Shown piece after piece: positions 43,918 to 52,368 of a stretch of DNA of 64,000 bases (the first letter of the stretch is position 1; each line of letters opens with the position of its first letter). This DNA comes from JAHEGP01 sp963751595. Its GTDB lineage: Bacteria > Pseudomonadota > Gammaproteobacteria > Pseudomonadales > JAHEGP01. The DNA lies in NCBI GenBank assembly GCA_963751595.1, contig CAVVVC010000001.1:248001-312000 (forward strand), written 5' to 3'. Position numbers and translations under genes: made by a program. The notes under the pieces are model-generated. The model was not told the DNA's origin. It searched no databases and saw only the letters and a program-made list of their open reading frames with translations.

Positions 43918-45688
43918 ATGAGCCATTACCGAGCACCCCTGGATAACATCAATTTCACACTGTTCGACGTACTGGACGCAGGCCGCCTTGCCGAGAGCGA
44001 ACGTTTTGAAGATGCCACCCCGGAAACCCTGAAAGCGATCATCGAGGAAGCCGGGAAACTCGCTGAAAACGTTCTCCTGCCCGCCAACAAGACGGGGGAT
44101 GAGCAGGGCTGCATTTATGACCCTGAAACCCACTCGGTGACCACCGCGGACGGCTTCAAGGAAGCCTACCAGACCTATCGCGAAGCGGGATGGAGCGGGC
44201 TAACCGCCACACCCGAGTTCGGCGGCCAGGGCTTGCCTCACCTGCTCAAATTTACCATCGACGAACTGGTCTGCTCCAGTAACCTCTCCTTTGGCATGTA
44301 CCCGGGCCTGTCCCACGGTGCCATCAGTGCCCTCACCGAGCATGCGAGCCCTGAACTGCAGGAACAGTACCTTGGCAAACTGGTTTCTGGCGACTGGTCG
44401 GGCACCATGTGTCTCACCGAGCCCCAGTGTGGTACCGACCTCGGCCTGATACGAACCAAGGCCCAGCCGGCGGCAGACGGCAGCTACGAGATTGACCGGC
44501 ACCAAAATCTGGATTACCGGCGGTGAGCACGACATGGTGGAGAACATCATCCACCTGGTGCTGGCGAAACTACCGGACGCGCCGGAGGGGACCAGCGGTA
44601 TCTCGCTGTTTCTGGTGCCCAAGTTTCTCCTGGACGGCAGCCGTAACACGGTGTTCTGCGGTGGCCTCGAGCACAAGATGGGCATCAATGGTTCCAGCAC
44701 CTGCGTGATGAATTTCGAAGGCGCCAAAGGCTGGCTCATTGGAGAGCCCAACAAGGGTCTGCGCTGCATGTTCACCATGATGAACGCTGCGCGCCTGATG
44801 GTGGGTATCCAGGGGCTTGGCCTGGCAGAGACAGGTTACCAGGTATCACTGGATTTTGCCCGCCAGCGTCTGCAGGGAAGATCAGTGTCCGGGCCGAAGA
44901 ATCCTGATGGCCCGGCGGATCCCATCATTGTGCACCCCAACGTGCGTCGTATGTTGCTGCGCCAGAAAGTCATCATAGAAGGCTCAAGGGCGATGGTGTA
45001 CTGGACCGGCCTGCACCTCGATCTGAGCCACGCCGCTGCGGACGAGGAGGAGCGTCACAAATCTGACGACATCGTGCAGTTGATGACGCCCGTAGTAAAA
45101 GCGTTTCTCACCGACGAGGGCTTCTTTTCCTGCGACCAGGCCCTGCAGGTGATGGGCGGTGCTGGATTCACCCGGGACTGGCCAGTGGAGCAATTGCTGC
45201 GCGACGGGCGCATCGCGAGGATTTACGAGGGAACCAACGGCATCCAGGCGCTGGACCTGGTGGGTCGGAAGTTGCTGATGCGCGGCGGGCGCCTCCCCGG
45301 AACCTACAACGCCGAGATGAAAGCCATGCTGGCGGATGTGGGCAATGAGACCCACAAGCAAGCCTGCCAGGTATTCATGAAATCGCTCGACAGTGCCCTG
45401 ACCTGGTTGATGTCCAATGCGATGACCGACCCGGAGCAGGCAGCAACGGTCGCTCCTATTTTGCTGCGGATGTACGCGCTCACCACGCTGGCTGTGTTGT
45501 GGGCGAAAATGGCGGATCAGAGCACCAAGCCCGAAACGGTGGCGAACTACGGCAAGGCCTTCCTGGAGGGCAAGCGCAAGGCCGCTGACCACTTCTTTAG
45601 CCTGTTTACCCCGGAGATCCAGGCCCTGGAAACGGAGCTGGCCGCCGGTAAGGAAACCATCATGGCCTTCGCCGACGAGGAGTTTTGA
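43918..45688 (+). CDS. Acyl-CoA dehydrogenase (frameshifted at 44494)
   Basis: FAD-dependent acyl-CoA dehydrogenase of the long form (about 590 aa; FadE12/AcdB-like, with an extra C-terminal domain). The N-terminal frame starts MSHYRAPLDNINFTLFDVL behind AGGAAGGA and holds YPGLSHGAISALTEH and GTMCLTEPQCGTDLGLI. It breaks after DGSYEI at 44494. The C-terminal frame continues TGTKIWITGGEHDM, then ARIYEGTNGIQALDLVGRKL (catalytic Glu region) and ends ETIMAFADEEF. Deleting the G at 44494 gives a perfect join (YEITGTKIWITGGEHD). The family acts on medium/long-chain acyl-CoAs in beta-oxidation; this gene may work with the acyl-CoA synthetase at 3.8 kb, though it is not linked to it. Confidence 0.92.
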
Positions 45689-45724
45689 TAACGCTGTAAT
45701 GCCGACCCCATTGGGGATGGCAGG

Positions 45725-45749
45725 GGCGGGGCGTGGGACCACGCGCCCC
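45725..45749. terminator. GC-rich hairpin between convergent genes
   Basis: GCGTG (45731-45735) and CACGC (45740-45744) form a perfect 5-bp stem with loop GGAC, extended outward by imperfect G/C pairs. It lies between the acyl-CoA dehydrogenase stop and the HAD gene stop. It has no long T-run, so its terminator role is tentative. Confidence 0.3.
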
Positions 45750-45760
45750 AAACGCTTGGT

Positions 45761-46582
45761 TCATAACTGAAACCGCTGGCGCAGGAAACGGGCAATGCCA
45801 TCGGCGTCATGATGGCCAATGACCGCGGTGGCTGCGCCTTTCACATAATCGCGGGCATTTTCGGGGGCGTAGGATTCATCAGCCAACTCGAACATGGGTA
45901 GGTCATTGTCACTGTCACCGAAACAGACCACGCGATCGACTCCCAATTCATGCTTCAAAAGGGACACAGCCCCGCCTTTATTGCCACTGCTGTGGTGAAT
46001 ATCGATCCAGTACAGGTCGCCACCCTCCAGCGCCTTGCCCATGTAGGCGAGCAAACCGGGCTCGGTGTCTACCAGCCCCGCCACCGCTTCCAGCGCTGCC
46101 CTCGGACCCAGCGCGCTGATATTGGTGATATCGGCGTCAGCCGGTACTCGGGATAGCGGCAGCACCTCAAGATTCCTTTCCTTGCCGATGAGTTCGGCCA
46201 GGCGCTGCTCCTTGGGGTTTTGCAGCGGGGGATGATAAACCCGGTGGCGCTGACCGGGCTCCAGCGTGAAGAGGAACGGGCTGACCCCCTGGGTCATCAA
46301 GGCCTGTAGCAGGTGCTGGATCTCGGATTCTGTCAGCAGGTACTGGTGGCTGTAGGCCTGGTGCTGCGGATTCCAGATTACGACACCGTTTTTGAAAATC
46401 TGGGGCAAATCAAAGCCGCAGCCATCCAGCAAATCCCGGGCCGCGTGCAGGGTTCTTCCCGTGGCGACCGTGTACGCGATATTGCGTTGCTGCAGGCGCT
46501 TGAGCGTGTCGCGGGTGTAGTCTGAAATACGGCTTTCACGATTGAGCAAGGTGCCATCGAGATCGAACACTATCAGTTCCAT
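45761..46582 (-). CDS. HAD-IIB (Cof-type) sugar-phosphate phosphatase
   Basis: 273-aa haloacid-dehalogenase phosphatase with a Cof-type (IIB) cap. The nucleophile loop is VFDLDGTLLN (Asp8, Asp10), motif II TVATGRTLHAARDLL, motif III Lys in SGNKGGAVSLL and motif IV GDSDNDLPMF. Family members dephosphorylate sugar phosphates, pyridoxal phosphate or FMN; no substrate can be assigned. Monocistronic on the minus strand, convergent with the acyl-CoA dehydrogenase. Confidence 0.92.
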   Translation of the reverse strand: MELIVFDLDGTLLNRESRISDYTRDTLKRLQQRNIAYTVATGRTLHAARDLLDGCGFDLPQIFKNGVVIWNPQHQAYSHQYLLTESEIQHLLQALMTQGVSPFLFTLEPGQRHRVYHPPLQNPKEQRLAELIGKERNLEVLPLSRVPADADITNISALGPRAALEAVAGLVDTEPGLLAYMGKALEGGDLYWIDIHHSSGNKGGAVSLLKHELGVDRVVCFGDSDNDLPMFELADESYAPENARDYVKGAATAVIGHHDADGIARFLRQRFQL

Positions 46583-47185
46583 GGTGGGCGGGCCTTTTCA
46601 CGGCAAGGTCAACGGGCTGGCGACAGCGCAAGGTAGCGCGCCTGGTCAACGAAGTAAAACAACGCGCAGCATGCTGGCGGTCAATGGCTTATGTTTACGA
46701 GACCAGCCGGGTAAACGGTTTCCCCCCGGGGCTCGACCCGGCACCCGGAGGTGCATCCCTTCTTTCTCTGATTTTCGCGGTCCCGATCACAGTTTCAGCC
46801 CCCACCTTCCATATCGCCCCGTCCCTGGCGCTGCTGAAAAACTATCTGCGTGGCGATCGCAGCGTTAAAAACCGGCTCAACTCGGTCATTTATTGCCCCT
46901 CGCCGGTTCTTGCCTTGCGCTCGCTGCCTCGAATACGTTTTTCAGCAGCCTGACAGGCAGGCCAGGTGGGGAGTAAACATCGCAGGCCGCGGAAGATTGG
47001 CCTGCGCCAGCGCCGACCGCCCCAGGCTGTCAATTGCCGATATCGGCGGGTGTACCCCGGCGCTTTTCGGGCTATCATTATCCTTGTCATCATCGGGAAA
47101 CGAAGCACCTGGGCCAGCAACACGGGCCCACCATCGCAAGCTGTAATCCATTTCTTCAGTCATCACACCCGGAAGCCGTCATCTC
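46583..47185. other. 603-bp gap containing a MITE-like element
   Basis: No convincing gene. Its longest plus-strand frame (46684-46953) has no ribosome-binding site and runs through the inverted-repeat element at 46830-46949. The remainder up to the SET gene is GC-rich with no recognised signal. Confidence 0.5.
46830..46949. mobile_element. Putative MITE or insertion-sequence remnant with nested inverted repeats
   Basis: A perfect 13-bp inverted repeat GCTGCTGAAAAAC / GTTTTTCAGCAGC (46830-46842 and 46937-46949) extends to about 16 bp with a one-base gap (TAT/ATA). Inside it a second 7-bp palindrome AACCGGC / GCCGGTT (46870-46876, 46902-46908) is nested. Ends of this CAGCAGCC/TTTTTC type recur in gammaproteobacterial mobile-element ends as I recall them. 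No transposase is present and no clear target duplication was found. Confidence 0.5.
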
Positions 47186-47491
47186 TTGAAGCAGCAATTG
47201 AAGGTAAAAAAGAGCAAAATCCACGGACGCGGCCTGTTTGCGCGCAAGCCCCTGGCACCGGGAACGGTACTCGGAAAGTGCCTCACCCAGCCTAACAACA
47301 ACGACTCCCCCAATGACTACACCCTGTGGCTGGATGAGGGGCACTCGGTCGATGTTCTGTGCAAGCTTCGCTACATCAACCATTCGAAAAAGCCCAACGT
47401 GGCGTATTACGATGATCTTACCGTGGTGGCTTTGAAACCTATCGCCCCGGGGGAAGAGCTGCTCCACGATTATGGGGACGACTGGGACTAG
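47186..47491 (+). CDS. Small SET-domain protein
   Basis: 101-aa protein consisting of a SET domain only: IHGRGLFARKPLAPGTVLGK at the start, the NHS motif LRYINHSKKPNVAYYDD in the middle and GEELLHDYGDDWD at the end (the SET catalytic Tyr). Bacterial single-domain SET proteins of this type are common but uncharacterised; most act as lysine methyltransferases on unknown targets. The start is TTG with a weak GGAAG upstream, so a few residues could differ. It is followed 9 bp later by a secreted hypothetical protein. Confidence 0.85.
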   Translation: MKQQLKVKKSKIHGRGLFARKPLAPGTVLGKCLTQPNNNDSPNDYTLWLDEGHSVDVLCKLRYINHSKKPNVAYYDDLTVVALKPIAPGEELLHDYGDDWD

Positions 47492-47500
47492 GATAGCGCC

Positions 47501-47938
47501 ATGCCAATTTGCCGATCCGTTCTGTTACTCCTTTTGTCTTGCAAGGCTGTAGCCAATGAGAGCTTGTGGTATTGCAATGAACTGGAGTCGGCCGGGTTAC
47601 GATTTCAATACGGGCTTTGGTCACAGAAAAGCTTCAACATAGCCGGGTACGCAATCCGTCAGCGTGGTTTCGACCTCGATCTGGAAAAGCTCGGAATGCT
47701 CGGGGACACGACCGAATGTTCCTTCGATTACAAGGACGCGATTATCAGTTGCACTGATCGCTATACCCTTTTTAACCTCAACATCAAAACCGGAAAGGCT
47801 GCAATGGCTCACGCCCTGGGTTGGGTCAGTGAAAAGCAGCCGCTGAGTTACGCCACCAACGACCTGAGCGTTAGTGCACTGCTGTGCAAAAGAATCATTC
47901 CCGCGGCAGATACCCGTCTTCCCACTGCGCTGCGATGA
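47501..47938 (+). CDS. Secreted hypothetical protein
   Basis: 145 aa with an N-terminal signal peptide (CRSVLLLLLSCKAVANES, cleaved near residue 19) and no recognised domain. The mature part has four Cys (WYCNEL, ECSFDY, ISCTDR, LLCKRI), suitable for two disulfides in the periplasm. It starts 9 bp after the SET gene. The function is unknown. Confidence 0.65.
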   Translation: MPICRSVLLLLLSCKAVANESLWYCNELESAGLRFQYGLWSQKSFNIAGYAIRQRGFDLDLEKLGMLGDTTECSFDYKDAIISCTDRYTLFNLNIKTGKAAMAHALGWVSEKQPLSYATNDLSVSALLCKRIIPAADTRLPTALR

Positions 47939-48194
47939 CTCGGGGCGGGTTTCCCCGGTGGCATTGCTGCAGCGGGCTTTGCGGCGCCGATCGGTCCGTC
48001 AATAACATCCACGGGCCTTGCTGTGAACCAGCTCACAGTATCGCCGCCCCGGGCCAATTCTTTAATTGACTGCAATTACCGGGTGAGCATCGCTCGACTA
48101 TTCTTGGGTGAAGTGGGCGTGGTAAGCAACGACGACCCCTGCAATTCGACCATCCAGACTGCCGCCGGGCAGTCAGTTCAACAACAGTAGAGCC

Positions 48195-49535
48195 ATGTCA
48201 CTAGTCAATGCCAACAGTGAGCGCAGCGCAGTACTTTTTCTTGCCCAGGGCAAAGTGCTGCGGCAGCTGCGCTTCTCCGAATTCGAGGCCGTTCTCGATC
48301 ATGTGGGCAGCATGGGAGAGTTCAGCTCCAGCCAGGCCCAGGCTGTATTCATAGAGATTGATGGCTGCCTGAGGGTAGTAGCGGCGGTATTCTTTGTGTT
48401 GGATTTCGATGCTGACGGTTACCCTGATCCCCAATGGAACCTGCCACTGGCGTTGCTCGCCAGCCAGGGGCAGCCCGGGCCCGATATGGGCGCCGGGCCG
48501 ATCCGACTGGCGACCCAAAGCCGCTGCCCTGTGACCTGGCATCGGAATCAGCTGTGGGACCCGCCACTGACCGGCACAGCCAATCTCTTTGATGCGATTG
48601 CAAAGCTGGTGCAGGAAAACCGGCTCGGTATGTCGACCTATAGTGAACCGGTTACGGACCACGGGGTCGCCAGCAGCAGTGGGCAACGGCCAGAGCCTGG
48701 GCGCAGCAGCGATGCACTGCGGCGGGATGAGCGTCTGCGCCTTGCCCGCCGACTGAAGGCAGCCCGTCGCAAGGTGATGCAGCTGCGCATTGACCAGGAG
48801 CAACAGCTGGGGCAACTGCATAGCCGCCATCGGCGCCAGCTACTGGAACTGGAGCAGGCCGTTGCGTCGCTGCAACTGCGCCTGGGCGATGAGCATCGCG
48901 TCAGCGCCCAACTCAAGCAGTCCCTGGATGCCCAGGCCGGACACTTCGCCCGAATGCGGGCGCTGATCAGTCAGCAAATCAGCACCATCGAAAATGGTGA
49001 CAAGCTGGGGCAGCAGCTCGGCGAGGAATTCAATGTCAGGCTAGATGCCGCCACCGCCGAGTTGCAGGAACAACTCGAGAGGAGGGACGTCGAGCTGTTC
49101 TACCGGGATGGAGAGATCAAGTGCCTGGGGCAGAAAATCGCCGACCTTGAGCAGCAAAAAGCCGGACTGGAGAAAAAGCTGGCGGGGAGTGACTTTCTCC
49201 ATGAATTGAGTGATGCGGGTATTTCCTTCGTCGCGATGCAGCCGGGTGCGGGCGAATTCAGGGTTCCCGTCGAAGACATCCCCGCCTACCTTCAGTCTCC
49301 CCAGGAATACGCCGCGCGCTACTGCTATGTCGATATTCAGCATTACCGGGCATGGCTTGAGCACAATCGGAAGCCGGTTTGTACCCACGTGACGGAAACG
49401 GGCCGGCCCTGCGGATTGCCGGTGCATCGCTGTGGATCGCCGGCCACTTTCGAGCCCGGCGAGAGCGACCGCTGCAGCCAGCATAAAGCCAGTAGCCTGA
49501 CCCTGCGCCAGGTGATGCAATCGAGGGGCGCGTAG
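48195..49535 (+). CDS. Hypothetical coiled-coil protein with Cys/His-rich C-terminus
   Basis: 446 aa, cytoplasmic (no signal peptide). Residues 1-150 form a compact N-terminal domain containing VAAVFFVLDFDADGYPDPQWNL. Residues about 175-330 are a long coiled coil rich in Arg, Gln and Leu (RLRLARRLKAARRKVMQLR ... QKIADLEQQKAGLEKKLAG). The end has CTHVTETGRPCGLPVHRCGSP and DRCSQH, six Cys/His with zinc-binding spacing. I recognise no known family; the combination suggests a structural or scaffold protein. It stands alone between the secreted protein and the CorC-like gene. Confidence 0.75.
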   Translation: MSLVNANSERSAVLFLAQGKVLRQLRFSEFEAVLDHVGSMGEFSSSQAQAVFIEIDGCLRVVAAVFFVLDFDADGYPDPQWNLPLALLASQGQPGPDMGAGPIRLATQSRCPVTWHRNQLWDPPLTGTANLFDAIAKLVQENRLGMSTYSEPVTDHGVASSSGQRPEPGRSSDALRRDERLRLARRLKAARRKVMQLRIDQEQQLGQLHSRHRRQLLELEQAVASLQLRLGDEHRVSAQLKQSLDAQAGHFARMRALISQQISTIENGDKLGQQLGEEFNVRLDAATAELQEQLERRDVELFYRDGEIKCLGQKIADLEQQKAGLEKKLAGSDFLHELSDAGISFVAMQPGAGEFRVPVEDIPAYLQSPQEYAARYCYVDIQHYRAWLEHNRKPVCTHVTETGRPCGLPVHRCGSPATFEPGESDRCSQHKASSLTLRQVMQSRGA

Positions 49536-49757
49536 CCCGACCAGCCCACGCGGTACACCTGTTTTTCGTCAATCAAATCTATAGCGGCAGGAGTCTTTGC
49601 CGGGCTTTCGCCGGGTGTTCCTCTTCGTGTGGGCGCCGCTTTCGCTTTGCTCGAAGCTCGAGATGGCGGGTAAACTGCCACCCTGTGAATGATTTACTCT
49701 GGTATGATGTTCAGATAATAATGTGGGTTCAATAAACCAACGGCAACCGATAACTGT

Positions 49758-51101
49758 ATGGCAGAGGCTGGTGTTCTTCTGGTTTTGCTGATCTTTTCCG
49801 GGCTGTTTTCAGGCTCGGAGACTGCGTTGGTCGATCTGTCAATCGGCCGTGTTGAGGGGCTTGTCAAGGATGGGCGTCGCGGTGCCCAGGCGCTTTATCA
49901 GCTCAAGAAAGACCCCTCGCGCATGCTCACCACAATACTTATCGGGAACAACCTCGTAAATATTGCCGCATCCGTTATTGCCACTGTATTTGCCACACGT
50001 TTGTTCGGTAGTTCGGGGCCGGGTATCGCCGTTGGCCTGCTTACCATTCTAATTCTTGTGTTTGGCGAGATAACACCCAAGAGCCTCGCAACCCGTTATT
50101 CAGAAAGAATCTCGCTATTTGTTGCCCCACCCCTGCTGTTCTTCATGCGCCTGATTTACCCACTGGTATGGATGTTCGGGCATTTCACCGGTTGGGTACA
50201 CCGTATGACCGGCTCGAAAGGCGATCCCACCGTTACCGAGTCGGAGCTGATCAGTATGCTGGGGCATGGCGAGAAAGAGGGCGCTATCGAACATGGCGAA
50301 CGTGAGATCATCGAGCGGGTGTTTGAGTTTCATGACCTGAAAGTCAGGGACGTGATGACGCCGCTCAGGGAAATCTTTGCGCTTGACGGTAGCCAGTCAG
50401 TTGCGGATGCACTGCCAAAGGTCGCCAAAAAATCGTTCTCGCGGATACCGCTATATGACGGTGACCGTGACAACCTGTACAAGGTGCTTTACCTGCGGGA
50501 TTTGATTACAGCACTGGCAGGCGCTCGGGAAAATGCGCGCCTGGAGGAAATAGCGCACGAAGCACTTTTTGTCTTCCAGTATGAAGCGATTGACGAGTTG
50601 TTTTCCAGGCTACTGCGAAAGAAACGGCATCTTGCCATTGTCGTGGATGAATACGGCGTTATTCGCGGCATCGTCACCCTTGAGGATTTGCTCGAGGAGC
50701 TGGTCGGCGAGATTTACGACGAAAGCGATATCGCACCCGTGGTTACGGCCCAGGTTTCCGACAATGAATTGTCTGTTGACGGTTCGGCAGAGCTGCGTGT
50801 TGTCGAGGAATTTTTTGATACGGACCTTCCGGGCAAGCCAACCGATACCGTGAATTTCTGGATTCTTACCCATGCCGAGCGTATACCAGGAAAGAACGAA
50901 AGCTTCGTCATTGACGGCCTGGAGGTTACGATTATGGAAGCGTCGCCGCGCTGTATCGAGCGTGTCAGTATACGGCGACCACCTGCTCAGGAGGCGTCGA
51001 GTGATCGTCCCGAGCCGGGAGGGACGCCGGATGGTAGTGACAGCAGCGGATCGCAACAGGATACTGGAAAGCCTGGTCAAGCCGGTGCTGACGGACCCTG
51101 A
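49758..51101 (+). CDS. CNNM/CorC-HlyC family transporter (DUF21-CBS-CorC)
   Basis: 447-aa membrane protein with a DUF21 transmembrane domain (FSGLFSGSETALVDLSIGRVEGL, TTILIGNNLVNIAASVIATVFAT), two CBS motifs (VRDVMTPLREIFAL and HLAIVVDEYGVIRGIVTLEDLLEELVGEI) and a CorC/HlyC domain (VVEEFFDTDLPGKPTDTVNFWI, FVIDGLEVTIMEA). Members export Mg2+ or other divalent cations and are regulated by ATP binding at the CBS pair. The last 40 residues are low-complexity and polar (SSDRPEPGGTPDGSDSSG), unusual for the family; whether a frameshift reaches the end cannot be decided here. Confidence 0.92.
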   Translation: MAEAGVLLVLLIFSGLFSGSETALVDLSIGRVEGLVKDGRRGAQALYQLKKDPSRMLTTILIGNNLVNIAASVIATVFATRLFGSSGPGIAVGLLTILILVFGEITPKSLATRYSERISLFVAPPLLFFMRLIYPLVWMFGHFTGWVHRMTGSKGDPTVTESELISMLGHGEKEGAIEHGEREIIERVFEFHDLKVRDVMTPLREIFALDGSQSVADALPKVAKKSFSRIPLYDGDRDNLYKVLYLRDLITALAGARENARLEEIAHEALFVFQYEAIDELFSRLLRKKRHLAIVVDEYGVIRGIVTLEDLLEELVGEIYDESDIAPVVTAQVSDNELSVDGSAELRVVEEFFDTDLPGKPTDTVNFWILTHAERIPGKNESFVIDGLEVTIMEASPRCIERVSIRRPPAQEASSDRPEPGGTPDGSDSSGSQQDTGKPGQAGADGP

Positions 51102-51681
51102 TGCAGGCGATTTCACCCTGGCGGCGGGATTGAATGGCGGTTGGGGTACGGTGGGGTTTGGGCAACAGGCGTCATATGTCAGCTCAACAGCCGGACCTGA
51201 CTAGATAAACCATCGAAAGCTATCAGCAATGATGGAAGTTGATTTCTGGGTCCGGCCGACTAACGCAGGCGGAGGAATTCGGGTGGCTGCTGGCGCCTGT
51301 GGGAGCATTTCCCCAGGAACTCAAACAACGACTCGGTCGGGAGTTCGGTGCCGATTCCACCATTTTCTCTCACTACTACGAACGAACGCAGAGTATCGTT
51401 CGCGGCCTAACCACTGCCCGTCGCCAGATTGAGCAGACAGCAAGCAGTCCGGTTTCGAGCCAAACTCTTTTCCCCGCTCGGCGCCATCAACCAGCCCAAT
51501 TGCCGTCACAAGAGCGGCGTTCATTGGGCCTTTCGTCATCTGGCAACTCACGCTCGCGCCGGGTTGCTCGTGAACATTGGAGTTGTGCCCCCGAATTGAT
51601 CACCGGGCCTCAGGCCAGACCTGGTGAACGTGCCCGGGTTGCAGGACAAGCGTTCGCCTTGAGAAGAGCGATGACACCAGG
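51102..51681. other. 580-bp gap, no gene recognised
   Basis: Short overlapping frames, one of 172 codons (51239-51757) that runs antisense into osmC, show no protein family features. Nothing repetitive or hairpin-like stands out. Confidence 0.45.
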
Positions 51682-52194
51682 TCACGCGCCGGCGGAAAAT
51701 TTTACCTCGCGCTTGCAGGTCACTGGCCGGCGAAACACATCCAGCCAGGGACTGTGACGCTCCGCCTCGTCCAGCATCTTCAAGACATCTTCTTCGGCTG
51801 CGCAGCTACAGACTTTCACGCAGTAGCGAACTTCAGAATACCCCGGGGGTATCTCGGCCGTGCCAAAGAGTCCGGCGTCATCGCTATCGGCCTGTACCTC
51901 CACCTCCAGACTCTCGATCGCCACACCCATATCGGATGCCCACAGCATATAGCCGATTGCCAGACAGCTACCCAGGGCTGCTCGGCCAAGGGCGCCCGGG
52001 GTGGGAGCAACTCCCCGCCCACCCATTGACTGCGGCATATCCACCTGAAAACGCCAGTCACCTTCCTGTATCTCACAAGCAAGACCCTGAATGCGGGTTG
52101 TAGACACATAGGTGGACCGCCCCAGCGCGGGGCTTTTCACGAGCGCCCTGGCCATCCTGTTAAAGGATTTCTTGATCTCGAACTGACTTGCCAT
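51682..52194 (-). CDS. OsmC/Ohr-family peroxiredoxin-like protein
   Basis: 170 aa from the ATG at 52194, which follows an excellent AGGAGG; the longer ORF start would add 27 unlikely residues. The OsmC fold shows GGRGVAPTPGALGRAALGSCLAIGY (first Cys in the active-site helix) and the second Cys in VRYCVKVCSCAAEEDVL. The latter CxxC cluster is unlike canonical OsmC, which has one Cys at that place. OsmC/Ohr proteins reduce organic hydroperoxides. It is divergent from the winged-helix regulator, which could control it. Confidence 0.87.
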   Translation of the reverse strand: MASQFEIKKSFNRMARALVKSPALGRSTYVSTTRIQGLACEIQEGDWRFQVDMPQSMGGRGVAPTPGALGRAALGSCLAIGYMLWASDMGVAIESLEVEVQADSDDAGLFGTAEIPPGYSEVRYCVKVCSCAAEEDVLKMLDEAERHSPWLDVFRRPVTCKREVKFSAGA

Positions 52195-52294
52195 TTTTCC
52201 TCCTGTTTCCCGGTTTCGGGAACCCGACGCGGTAGCCACCATGGGTTCAGCAGCTCGGCTATCCCCCACGCCCATGGTGCATAGGCCCTGAGTT

Positions 52295-52310
52295 GATATG
52301 ATACGATACC
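52295..52310. promoter_or_regulatory. Repeated GATA-type motif in the osmC/regulator intergenic region
   Basis: GATATGATACGATACC contains three spaced GATA repeats in a 174-bp divergent gap. It could be an operator for the neighbouring winged-helix regulator or part of a promoter; no strong -35/-10 pair was found around it. Confidence 0.25.
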
Positions 52311-52368
52311 AGCCATCCGGGTTCGCGGGGGGTAGTTCGGCTGGAGCATTAATGGGAGTTGTGGGCGG

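Noticed and set aside
46684..46953. 89-codon plus-strand frame in the gap after the HAD gene
   Set aside because: Crosses the inverted-repeat element, has no ribosome-binding site and no conserved motif.
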